Source of the DNA: Hyphomicrobiales bacterium
GTDB taxonomy: Bacteria > Pseudomonadota > Alphaproteobacteria > Rhizobiales > SZUA-8
Reading direction: 5' to 3'
DNA length: 12,652 bases
Assembly: GCA_003232175.1 (NCBI GenBank)
Contig: QILX01000123.1
Span: 1 to 12,652, forward strand
The translations under genes were made by a program, and so were the position numbers. The notes beneath the pieces are model-generated. The model did no database searches, was not told the DNA's origin, and saw nothing but the letters and a program-made list of their open reading frames with translations. Shown here in pieces: positions 1 to 6,986 of this stretch. Within the stretch, counting starts at the first letter, position 1. The number at the start of each line of letters is the position of its first letter.

Positions 1-769
1 CATCAACGGCGTTGGTAACGATGGAAAAAAACTCATTGAGATGACCGACCATCTGCTGGCCATCAAGCTCGGTGGAAAGCTGGGTGGAATTACGCAAATC
101 GGAAAACCAGATCACCGACTGGATGACCTCGCCCTCGCCACGACGAATTTCGCCGTTGAGAACCCGGTTGCCGGCGGTGTGTCCGATATAGATTTCCAGC
201 AACGTCCGCGACATCATTTTCAAGGTCCGCACTTCAAGGAGCGGTGCCAGCGGAGCTATGAGCGTGCAAAAGGCATCTATCTCGGTTTCCTGAAAACCGC
301 CTGGCCGGCGGGTTGCGATGGTGACCGTCTTAAAGCTGCCGTCGGAAAATTTCACCGCGAAAGTCGCATGGCTGGTGAACCCTTCTGCCCGCAGATCGGC
401 ATAGATGCCGAATTCGCCTTCGACCGGTTCCGGCGGAATATGGTAATGGGTGTTCTTTCCGTCCTGATAGGCGGCCTGGATCGGACTGTCTGCCCGCAGA
501 CGCATGGATTCAGCGGTTGCGGGGAAAGTGCGGTCGATGAATTCCCCGTCCTTCAGCCACACATAGGAATGGCCCATGATCTGCGGATGAATAACGGGAA
601 TGCCGACAGACATGCGATCGAGCGGCAGGCCGGCATCGCAAATCCGTAAGGCGAATTCGGTCAGAAAGGTTTTATCATCGGCAATGAGATAACCGTCACG
701 GCCGAGCCAGCCCCGCACCGGCTCCGGGTCGAAATGAGCTGAGTCCCCGGTCGGTGGTGTGCGTGCCAT
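1..769 (-). CDS. Class III adenylate/guanylate cyclase, C-terminus cut by the window edge
   Basis: The 256 visible residues are the N-terminal part of a class III nucleotidyl cyclase, which makes cAMP or cGMP from ATP or GTP. Residues 1 to about 205 form a soluble domain I cannot name, with no membrane segment. The catalytic domain starts near residue 207: the stretch IRRGEGEVIQSVIWFSDLRN (207-226) has the FSD motif whose Asp224 is the expected first metal ligand, followed by STQLSTELDG. The second metal Asp, the substrate-specifying residues and the transition-state residues lie beyond the edge, so ATP or GTP preference cannot be judged. The ATG at 769-767 is chosen because AGGGA lies about 8 bases upstream; a GTG at 805 is an in-frame alternative. 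It is the last visible gene of a minus-strand unit, 89 bp after a cyclic-nucleotide-binding protein, which suggests that product and sensor are made together. Confidence 0.88.
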   Translation of the reverse strand, partial: MARTPPTGDSAHFDPEPVRGWLGRDGYLIADDKTFLTEFALRICDAGLPLDRMSVGIPVIHPQIMGHSYVWLKDGEFIDRTFPATAESMRLRADSPIQAAYQDGKNTHYHIPPEPVEGEFGIYADLRAEGFTSHATFAVKFSDGSFKTVTIATRRPGGFQETEIDAFCTLIAPLAPLLEVRTLKMMSRTLLEIYIGHTAGNRVLNGEIRRGEGEVIQSVIWFSDLRNSTQLSTELDGQQMVGHLNEFFSIVTNAVD

Positions 770-813
770 GTCAAGTCCCTGAATATTTCTGTGGTCTGTC
801 CTCACATGGGTGC

Positions 814-838
814 GGCGCGATACATTTTCCAGCGCGCC
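814..838 (-). other. Hairpin in the gap between the nucleotide-binding gene and the cyclase gene
   Basis: GGCGCG at 814-819 pairs perfectly with CGCGCC at 833-838 across a 13-base loop. No T-tract follows on the minus strand, so it does not look like an intrinsic terminator. In the transcript it would sit about 45 bases before the cyclase start codon, and it could affect mRNA stability or set the ratio of binding protein to cyclase. The pairing is seen; the role is a guess. Confidence 0.35.
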
Positions 839-858
839 CGTTTAAGCGCAATGCCCGA

Positions 859-1323
859 TCAGCCCGCTAGTTCCTTTAATTGCCTTTTAGCAAGGCTCAA
901 TTCGTCATTGGTCGCCGACACCCGGTTGGCAAGCACGCGCATCACCTCAATAGCCATTTCCGGGAATTCGGTTATCAAGCGAAGGAAATGTTCCTTTTTT
1001 ATTTTCAATGCCTCAAGCTTGCCCTTGGGTCGAACAGTGGCGTTGCGCGGGGCGTCACACAGAATGGAAATCTCTCCCACCAGTGCATTCCTGCCGATCG
1101 ACGCCACGGTAATGGGGCCGGACGATGTGTCGACCAATATGTCGGCTTCACCTGACAGAATCAGATAGGCGGCATCGCCAATGTCGCCTTGATGGAACAT
1201 TTCCTGCCCCGGTTCGAAGGTCATTCGATCGGAGGTGAACGCCAGCAACTTCAACCGCGAAGGTTCGATCTTGGCGAACAGGGGAATGCGACGAAGAAGC
1301 TCGACCTCGTCTTCCAGTTTCAT
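859..1323 (-). CDS. Stand-alone cyclic-nucleotide-binding domain protein
   Basis: This 154-residue protein is almost entirely one CRP-type cyclic-nucleotide-binding domain. Beta-roll residues run from about 12 to 110, with the FEPGQEMFHQGD segment at 36-47 and LSGEADILVD at 56-65. The phosphate-binding cassette is at 83-97, GEISILCDAPRNATV, and keeps both ligand contacts of the family (Glu84 and Arg93), so it should bind cAMP or cGMP. A helical tail (110-154) follows, but no helix-turn-helix, so it is unlikely to be a transcription factor; it more likely acts by protein-protein contact. The start is well supported by AAGGAGGA with a 5-base spacing. It lies 64 bp after the ABC transporter gene and 89 bp before the cyclase. 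A small 5-bp hairpin (1337-1350) sits just upstream of its ribosome site. The partner is unknown; the transporter encoded next door is the obvious candidate. Confidence 0.92.
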   Translation of the reverse strand: MKLEDEVELLRRIPLFAKIEPSRLKLLAFTSDRMTFEPGQEMFHQGDIGDAAYLILSGEADILVDTSSGPITVASIGRNALVGEISILCDAPRNATVRPKGKLEALKIKKEHFLRLITEFPEMAIEVMRVLANRVSATNDELSLAKRQLKELAG

Positions 1324-1387
1324 TTTGTCCTCCTTCGGCTCTGCCGAGCCATTTTACGCTCCGTTATTCGCGCTCTTTTTGTTTTTA

Positions 1388-4114
1388 TCATTGTGCCGGC
1401 TCGGTCTCGTCTTCCGCAACCGTGATCTGGGGTTTGTACTGTCGAACCATGCGGCCCTGGTCAAATTCAAGGACGTGTTCGAATTCTCCGGCAAGCTCGT
1501 CCCGGCTGAGAACCCAGAACAGGCCAATGCGCCGGCCATCGCTGCGCAGAGCAGTTTTTATCGACCGGAGCAGCCGAATCTGGCTGCCATCCTCAAGTGC
1601 GGCAAAAGCCCGGTTGACGACAATAAGGTCAGGACGCTTGAGCAGCGCCCGCGCCAGCCCGATCTGCTGGCGCTGGCTCTGGTTGAGGCGTTTGCCGCCG
1701 ACGCCGACATTGAACTGCAGGCCGACCTCGAACACAGAGGAGACCAGGTCCAGCTCCTCCAGCACTTCCTGAATCGCGGCACTGACCCGCTCCTCGGCTT
1801 CGGCGGTGCCGTAGGCGACGCGGCCAAATAGGAAATTGTCCTTAAGGCTGGAGGCGGTGTTGTAGCGGTCAGCTTGGTAGAATTCGATCGCGCCAGTATC
1901 GGCCGCGGGCAGTTTTTCGCGGAAACGCCGGCGCGCCTCAATGATTTTTTTCTCAAGATCCTCGTCCAGCAGTCCAAGCCGGTGCCGGGGCTCGACATAG
2001 GAAAACGGCAGGGACAGCAATTTGGCCCTGTCTTGCGCGCTGGCATTGGTAAGACCCGCGGTGGAGGTTCGTTTCACGATGGCATCATATTCGGGCAGAT
2101 CGTCGGCGGACATGAAACTGACCTGCTCGAAAAACGGATGGTCGGGCGGCAAATCGGCAAAAAGTTCAACCACCGTACCGGCGATGCTCTGACCCATTTC
2201 AAGCAAAGGGTCGTGGAGTGACGCCTGGTCCAGAACTTCAAGAAAATACGTATTGGTCGCCAGGTTCTCGGTTGCGAAGGTGGAGCCGACCGGTGTGCCG
2301 AACAACAGGTTCTCGCCGATGGTGGCTTGCTGGTTATAGGTGGCGGCATCGAACGGGGCCACAAGCTGGGACAGCTGCGATGAGCCGATACGGCTTCTCA
2401 GCGCCTGCCGGACCCGGACAATCTCATTTGCCAGTTCTGGCTTTTGTGTGGGCTCAATCGTTCCCCTGAGGCCGAACGCATATATGTCCTCGGCTAGGCC
2501 GACAACATTCACCACCTCGATAATCCGGTCGTAAACTTCATCTTCATTTGCGGCGCCGGCTGACGCAAAATCGGTCCACTCAGCGTCAGGGTCCAGGGTC
2601 AGATTGCCGGCCAGAGCCGCCTCGGCTACCCGTTTTTGGCGTTCCGCGGCTTCACCGGGGTCGCGAGTTGCTGTGTCCATGGGGACATGGCGAAGGCCAT
2701 AGAATAGGTTCTGCGCCACCGAATGGGGTTGCAGATAGACCTCAGGTCCGACATAGGCCATACGGCGGCCGGTGATCGCTTCGGGCAGCTCGCTGATGTC
2801 CTTGCCGTCGATGGTGAGTTGGCCGGAGGCGGGAACATGCAATCGCGCCAGGGTTTCGCCGACCGATTCCCCGCCCGAATTCACCGGGCCCGTCACGCCG
2901 ACAAAATCGCTGACATCAAAGGAAAAGCTGGCGTTCTCGACGAGTTTTGACCCCAGATCATCGACGACACTCAATCGCTTCGCCCGGACTTCGCCGGCGA
3001 GGGGGGCCACCGGACCATCGATTGGCCGCTGGAGTTCAGGGGGGAGCATGCCTTCGGGCGCAAATTGTTCGACTACCTGGCTGTATTTGATTTGCACGTC
3101 CAGGCGGCGCTGGTCCCAGTCGATCAGCTCCTTGATCGGCGACGGCAGATCCTTGTACGCGGCGATAACGGCGACAAGCTGGCCGATATCAAGGGTACCG
3201 CGTATCGTCAGGTAACCGCCGAGGAGATAGAAGACAAATGGCGTGACCTGAGCGAGGAAATTATTGAGAAACTTGATAAAAAACTTACGCTGAAAAATTT
3301 CGAAACGGATCCAGAAGATTTTGCCCAGCCGCCTGGTGATATCCGCCCGCTCATAATTGGACGTGTCATTGACGCGGACCTCCAGCATCCCATCGACAAT
3401 TTCGCCGACCCGCCCGGCCAGATCGCGCGCTGTCAGCTGGCGCTCTTTGCCCAAAATAAGCAGCCGGCGGCGGAGGCGCGGGATAAGCAAACTCTGAATG
3501 CCGATAATCAGGGCGGCGATCCCGCCGAGCCGGTAGTCCTGAATGAGGATAAAAACCAGGGCAACGGCGGCCTGCCCACCCAGAAAAACCGGCGATACGA
3601 ACGCATCGCCGATAAACCCGCCGAGCGGTTCGACTTCGTCCTTCACCATGGTGGCGATTTCCGAGGACCGGACTTTGCGGAAATGATGGATGGGAAAGCG
3701 CAACAGGCGGTCGACCAACTCGTAACGCAAGCGCCGAAGCAGGCGTTCCCCCATGCGCCCCTTGTAGGAGTTGATGTAGAACTTGAACAAGCCGTTCACG
3801 CAAACAAAAGCAAGGAACGCCAAGCTGAGCGCCCAAAGATAGCTCAAGCGTTCCATCTCAATTCCGCTGAACAGGGTCACCTCTTCGCCGAATGTACTCT
3901 GAAGCGGCCCGGGCACCGGCAGGTAGAACGCCAGCCAGGTCACCACGGCGCCAGGCTGCTCAAATCCCTGGCCCTGAATGGGCCCATTGACTATCGTTTT
4001 AGGAAGGTCGAGGGCCATAAACATGAAAGGAAAGGATAAAAGCACCACAACCAGCACCCAGACCTGCTCCGGGCGGCTGTGCTTCCAAACATAACGAAAT
4101 AGGCTTTTTTCCAT
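1388..4114 (-). CDS. ABC exporter-like fusion protein with an enlarged, degenerate ATPase half
   Basis: A 908-residue membrane-domain plus ATPase-domain fusion. Six likely membrane segments (about 17-36, 93-113, 167-192, 194-212, 284-302, 305-322) form an ABC exporter-type core. The nucleotide-binding half (about 370-890) is roughly twice the usual length. Its motifs are altered: the Walker A position reads GPVNSGGE (409-416), without the Lys-Ser pair; the signature reads LNQSQ (810-814); Walker B reads LIVVNR (830-835), with Asn and Arg for the Asp-Glu pair; the switch-histidine position reads VLSR (868-871). Three Q-loop-like blocks occur (461-473, 594-606, 752-764). ATP hydrolysis by this half is therefore doubtful, although the frame is intact. 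The ATG at 4114-4112 is preferred because a good promoter lies just upstream, inside a possible 58-residue longer frame; its ribosome site is weak. It leads the unit with the nucleotide-binding protein and cyclase, divergent from four glycosyltransferases, which suggests glycan or glycolipid export or control of it. Confidence 0.85.
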   Translation of the reverse strand: MEKSLFRYVWKHSRPEQVWVLVVVLLSFPFMFMALDLPKTIVNGPIQGQGFEQPGAVVTWLAFYLPVPGPLQSTFGEEVTLFSGIEMERLSYLWALSLAFLAFVCVNGLFKFYINSYKGRMGERLLRRLRYELVDRLLRFPIHHFRKVRSSEIATMVKDEVEPLGGFIGDAFVSPVFLGGQAAVALVFILIQDYRLGGIAALIIGIQSLLIPRLRRRLLILGKERQLTARDLAGRVGEIVDGMLEVRVNDTSNYERADITRRLGKIFWIRFEIFQRKFFIKFLNNFLAQVTPFVFYLLGGYLTIRGTLDIGQLVAVIAAYKDLPSPIKELIDWDQRRLDVQIKYSQVVEQFAPEGMLPPELQRPIDGPVAPLAGEVRAKRLSVVDDLGSKLVENASFSFDVSDFVGVTGPVNSGGESVGETLARLHVPASGQLTIDGKDISELPEAITGRRMAYVGPEVYLQPHSVAQNLFYGLRHVPMDTATRDPGEAAERQKRVAEAALAGNLTLDPDAEWTDFASAGAANEDEVYDRIIEVVNVVGLAEDIYAFGLRGTIEPTQKPELANEIVRVRQALRSRIGSSQLSQLVAPFDAATYNQQATIGENLLFGTPVGSTFATENLATNTYFLEVLDQASLHDPLLEMGQSIAGTVVELFADLPPDHPFFEQVSFMSADDLPEYDAIVKRTSTAGLTNASAQDRAKLLSLPFSYVEPRHRLGLLDEDLEKKIIEARRRFREKLPAADTGAIEFYQADRYNTASSLKDNFLFGRVAYGTAEAEERVSAAIQEVLEELDLVSSVFEVGLQFNVGVGGKRLNQSQRQQIGLARALLKRPDLIVVNRAFAALEDGSQIRLLRSIKTALRSDGRRIGLFWVLSRDELAGEFEHVLEFDQGRMVRQYKPQITVAEDETEPAQ

Positions 4115-4157
4115 AAATAACAGTACTTTCAACCAATTCGGCGGCGATTTGAGTGCA

Positions 4158-4186
4158 ATTAGACATGACGGTTTGGGCCGGGTCAA
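4158..4186 (-). promoter_or_regulatory. Sigma70-like promoter for the ABC / nucleotide-binding / cyclase unit
   Basis: Read on the minus strand, TTGACC (4186-4181) and TCTAAT (4163-4158) are separated by exactly 17 bases. Each hexamer matches five of six consensus bases. Transcription would start near 4150, giving a leader of about 36 bases before the ATG at 4114. This placement also argues against a start further upstream for the transporter. Confidence 0.5.
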
Positions 4187-4225
4187 AGTAAATGTCCCAC
4201 AGCCCCTCCGGTTATTTGGATAAAA

Positions 4226-4243
4226 ATTGCCACCCTTGGCAAT
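4226..4243. promoter_or_regulatory. Operator-like palindrome in the divergent promoter region
   Basis: ATTGCCA (4226-4232) and TGGCAAT (4237-4243) are perfect inverted repeats around a 4-base spacer. The size and symmetry fit a binding site for a dimeric regulator. It lies about 75-90 bases upstream of the inferred start of the minus-strand unit, and its left arm contains the TTGCCA that could be the -35 of a plus-strand promoter, so one protein could act on both units. The core is not the TGTGA-type CRP consensus. No regulator gene is visible in the window. Confidence 0.4.
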
Positions 4244-4255
4244 CCGGCCTTTATT
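4227..4255 (+). promoter_or_regulatory. Weak candidate promoter for the glycosyltransferase unit
   Basis: TTGCCA (4227-4232, five of six consensus bases) and TTTATT (4250-4255, four of six) are 17 bases apart. Transcription would begin near 4262, leaving a leader of about 110 bases before the ATG at 4372. The -10 match is poor, and alphaproteobacterial promoters are hard to call by eye, so this is tentative. Confidence 0.25.
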
Positions 4256-4371
4256 GATAGTCTTGGGATTTGTTATCCTGTCCGCCAAGGGGATGAACCA
4301 AAGGTCCCAGCCACTGTGGGGGCATATTCAGGTCAGCGGGATATTTCCGTTCAAATCAGGTGTTTAGATAA

Positions 4372-5631
4372 ATGGCCGCGAAAAATCGAGGATCGCGCAT
4401 CCTTATATACAGTCATGACACGTTTGGGCTTGGGCACTTGCGCCGCTGCCGGGCGATTGCCCATGCTCTTGTTGGCGAGTACAGCAATCTCTCGGTTTTG
4501 ATTCTCACCGGCTCGCCGATCATCGGATCATTTGATTTCCGCGCCCGGGTCGATTTTGTCAGGGTTCCTGGGGTCATCAAGTTGCGAAACGGAAATTATA
4601 CCTCCCTCAGCCTTTATATCGATATCGAAGACACCGTCCGCATTCGTGAGTCCATCATTCACCACACCGCAGACGTATTCGAGCCGGATATTTTTATTGT
4701 CGACAAGGAACCTCTGGGGCTCAGGGGCGAAATCGAGAACACCTTGCATATGCTGAAAGACCGCGGGACCCGGCTGGTGCTGGGCCTTCGCGATGTGCTC
4801 GACGAACCTGAATTGCTGCGACCCGAATGGGATCGCAAAGAGGCGATGCCGGCGCTGGAGAACCTTTATGATGAAATATGGATTTACGGGCACAAAGATA
4901 TCTATCACCCACTCAGCGGCCTTGACCCCAGTGACGCGGTGCAGGCGAAAACCATATTCACCGGCTATCTGCCCCGCACACTGCCCGAACCCGAGCCCCT
5001 GGAGCACTGGCCGCAGATCGCCGAAAAACCTTTTGTTTTGGTCACCACCGGTGGCGGCGGCGATGGCGAAGGTCTGATCGACTGGGTCCTCTCGACCTAT
5101 GAAACCCAGAAAAATCTTCCCCTACCGGCACTACTGGTCCTTGGCCCGTTCATGTCGGCGGATCACCAGGTCGAATTCCAGGCCCGTGCTTCCCTGCTGG
5201 ATAATGTCGAAGTGATCGTCTTTCACAACCGCATTGAGCAATTAATGGCCCGTGCGCAAGCGGTGGTTGCCATGGGCGGCTACAATACCTTTTGCGAAGC
5301 CTTGACCCTGGACAAACCGACCTTGATTGTGCCTCGTATGGTGCCGCGGAAAGAGCAATATCTCCGGGCTGAAAAGGCCCACAAATTGGGGCTAATCCGC
5401 ATGTTGATCGACCCGCAGGAAGCCGGGACCGGACAGCGTGACCCGGCGGTGATGGCCGCGGAACTGGTCGCATTGATGACCCAGAATAAACCTTCCCGGG
5501 CCGGGTATGGAAATGAGTTGTTGTCTGGTTTTGAAATCGTGCAGCGCCAGGTCAAACCCTGGTTGCACCGTGGCCGGAAAACCGCCAAAAAGGATGATGA
5601 AAAAGATCGTGTCTCCCGGAGCGCCAGTTGA
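4372..5631 (+). CDS. MurG/GT28-like glycosyltransferase (COG4671 type)
   Basis: A 419-residue, apparently soluble GT-B-fold enzyme that would move a sugar from a nucleotide-sugar donor to an unknown acceptor. The N-terminal half begins with ILIYSHDTFGLGHLRRC (10-26), a glycine-rich turn followed by basic residues, as in MurG and UGT-like enzymes. The C-terminal half has TTGGGGDGEG (225-234) and then AMGGYNTFCEALTLDKPTLI (300-319), matching the donor-binding region of GT28-type enzymes. The tail (400-419) is charged and probably disordered. The ATG has only a weak AGG about 11 bases upstream. It is the first gene of the plus-strand unit, divergent from the ABC protein, and resembles the last gene of the set (8093-9238). 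The exact sugar and acceptor cannot be inferred. Confidence 0.85.
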   Translation: MAAKNRGSRILIYSHDTFGLGHLRRCRAIAHALVGEYSNLSVLILTGSPIIGSFDFRARVDFVRVPGVIKLRNGNYTSLSLYIDIEDTVRIRESIIHHTADVFEPDIFIVDKEPLGLRGEIENTLHMLKDRGTRLVLGLRDVLDEPELLRPEWDRKEAMPALENLYDEIWIYGHKDIYHPLSGLDPSDAVQAKTIFTGYLPRTLPEPEPLEHWPQIAEKPFVLVTTGGGGDGEGLIDWVLSTYETQKNLPLPALLVLGPFMSADHQVEFQARASLLDNVEVIVFHNRIEQLMARAQAVVAMGGYNTFCEALTLDKPTLIVPRMVPRKEQYLRAEKAHKLGLIRMLIDPQEAGTGQRDPAVMAAELVALMTQNKPSRAGYGNELLSGFEIVQRQVKPWLHRGRKTAKKDDEKDRVSRSAS

Positions 5632-5632
5632 T

Positions 5633-5683
5633 TTTAGAGCACTTTCAGGAAAAGTGACCCCTGTTTTCCGCCCGAACTGATGC
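5633..5683. repeat. Diverged palindromic intergenic repeat of the rhizobial RIME-like kind
   Basis: The 77-bp gap between two glycosyltransferase genes holds a palindrome: GGAAAA (5648-5653) and TTTTCC (5664-5669) around a 10-base loop. It is flanked by GAGCACTTTC on the left and a weakly matching GAACTGATGC on the right. From memory this resembles the short palindromic repeats scattered through alphaproteobacterial genomes, with outer arms of the GAGCATTTTC type, the right arm here having decayed. It could form an mRNA hairpin between the two genes. No second copy was seen in the window. Confidence 0.4.
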
Positions 5684-5708
5684 CAGGTCGAGAATTCGGA
5701 GACAACGC

Positions 5709-6983
5709 GTGAAAGAAAACCGCCCGCCCATAGCGGTTATACTCAAAGGTTACCCCCGCCTCAGCGAAACGTTTATCGCTCAGGAATTGCGCGGGCTTGA
5801 AGTGGCGGGCCAACCGCTTTTACTCATCTCCATGCGCCATCCCACCGATACCGCCCGCCACCCGGTCCATGATGAAATTGAAGCTCCGGTCAGCTACCTG
5901 CCCGAATATCTTTATCAAGAACCAATACGTGTTTTGACCGCCTGGTGGAATGTGCGCCGCCGCGGCGCCTACCGCAGGGTCCGGAACCTGTTCCTGAGTC
6001 ACTTTATGAAGGATTTTACTCCTAACCGCGTCCGCCGGTTTGGCCAGGCGCTGGTTCTGGCTCATGAATTGCCCCAAGACGTCCGGCATATTCATGCCCA
6101 TTTTCTGCACACTCCCGCAACAGTAGCCGACTATGCCGCCATGCTGACTGGTCGCGAGTGGAGCTACTCCGCCCACGCTAAGGATATCTGGCAGAGTGAG
6201 GAGTGGGAAAAACGCGAAAAACTTGGCCGTGCGCTGTGGGGGGTGACGTGCACTCGTTTTGGCTATGAGCACTTGCGTTCCCTGTTGCCTGCGGGGCGTG
6301 AAGACGACATCGAACTTGCCTATCACGGGCTTGATTTGAAACGCTTTCCCAAGCCCCCGGACAGAGAGGCCAACGCAAATGATGGTCGCGCCAATCCGGT
6401 GATTATCGCCTCGGTGGGCCGGGCGGTGCCCAAAAAGGGTTACGACATTGTGCTGGAGGCGCTGTCGCAATTGCCGGCGGATATGGCCTGGGAATTCCAT
6501 CATGTCGGTGGTGGCCAGTTATCCAGAGACCTCAAGGCCCAGGCGAGCAGGCTGGGGCTAGCCGACCGGGTGACCTGGGCGGGCGCGCGGCCGCAAGGTG
6601 ATGTCATCGCCTGTCTTCGTGGGGCTGATATTTTTGTCCTTGCCAGCCGCATTGCAGACGACGGAGATCGCGACGGGCTTCCCAATGTGCTGATGGAGGC
6701 TCAAAGCCAGGCTTTGCCGTGCGTCGCCACCAATATCGCCGGAATTCCGGAGTTCCTCATCGACGAGCGCACCGGACTTCTGGTGCCGGCGGAGGATGCG
6801 GCTGCTCTGAGCGCGGCATTGGCGCGGGCCATTGGCGACCCGGCCTTGCGCGTCAGACTTGGCAAGTCGGGATATCGGCGGCTGGTCGATGAATTTTCCT
6901 TTGATCATTGTTTTGCCCAACTCCAACGCCGTTTCGGGCTCGCCGCGGCGAGGGTCCCCTCAGACACAGGCAAGAGGCCGTAA
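5709..6983 (+). CDS. GT4-type glycosyltransferase
   Basis: A 424-residue GT-B-fold retaining glycosyltransferase of the GT4 kind, similar in style to enzymes of exopolysaccharide and colanic-acid clusters. The N-terminal part carries KGYPRLSETFIAQELRGLE (13-31), typical of that group, and HIHAHFLHTPA (127-137). The C-terminal Rossmann half includes SVGRAVPKKGYDIVLEAL (235-252), HHVGGGQL (264-271) and DGLPNVLMEA (322-331), where the usual E-x7-E pair is present as Asp322 and Glu330, followed by GIPEFL. It starts with GTG at 5709 behind GGAGA about 8 bases upstream. It lies 77 bp after the first glycosyltransferase, with a palindromic repeat in the gap, and ends 3 bp before the next gene. Donor and acceptor are unknown. 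Confidence 0.88.
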   Translation: MKENRPPIAVILKGYPRLSETFIAQELRGLEVAGQPLLLISMRHPTDTARHPVHDEIEAPVSYLPEYLYQEPIRVLTAWWNVRRRGAYRRVRNLFLSHFMKDFTPNRVRRFGQALVLAHELPQDVRHIHAHFLHTPATVADYAAMLTGREWSYSAHAKDIWQSEEWEKREKLGRALWGVTCTRFGYEHLRSLLPAGREDDIELAYHGLDLKRFPKPPDREANANDGRANPVIIASVGRAVPKKGYDIVLEALSQLPADMAWEFHHVGGGQLSRDLKAQASRLGLADRVTWAGARPQGDVIACLRGADIFVLASRIADDGDRDGLPNVLMEAQSQALPCVATNIAGIPEFLIDERTGLLVPAEDAAALSAALARAIGDPALRVRLGKSGYRRLVDEFSFDHCFAQLQRRFGLAAARVPSDTGKRP

Positions 6984-6986
6984 GCC

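Noticed and set aside
41..649. Open plus-strand frame of about 200 codons
   Set aside because: It lies wholly opposite the cyclase frame, whose protein has recognisable catalytic motifs; the plus-strand translation shows no family features.
3065..4039. Open plus-strand frame of 324 codons
   Set aside because: It is antisense to the membrane domain of the ABC protein, and its translation is low in hydrophobic order and rich in Gln, Asp and Pro, as expected for a shadow frame.
4115..4288. 58-codon N-terminal extension of the ABC protein
   Set aside because: The extra residues are polar and unlike an exporter N-terminus, and the stretch contains the best promoter of the region and the palindrome; the ATG at 4114 directly precedes the expected first membrane helix.
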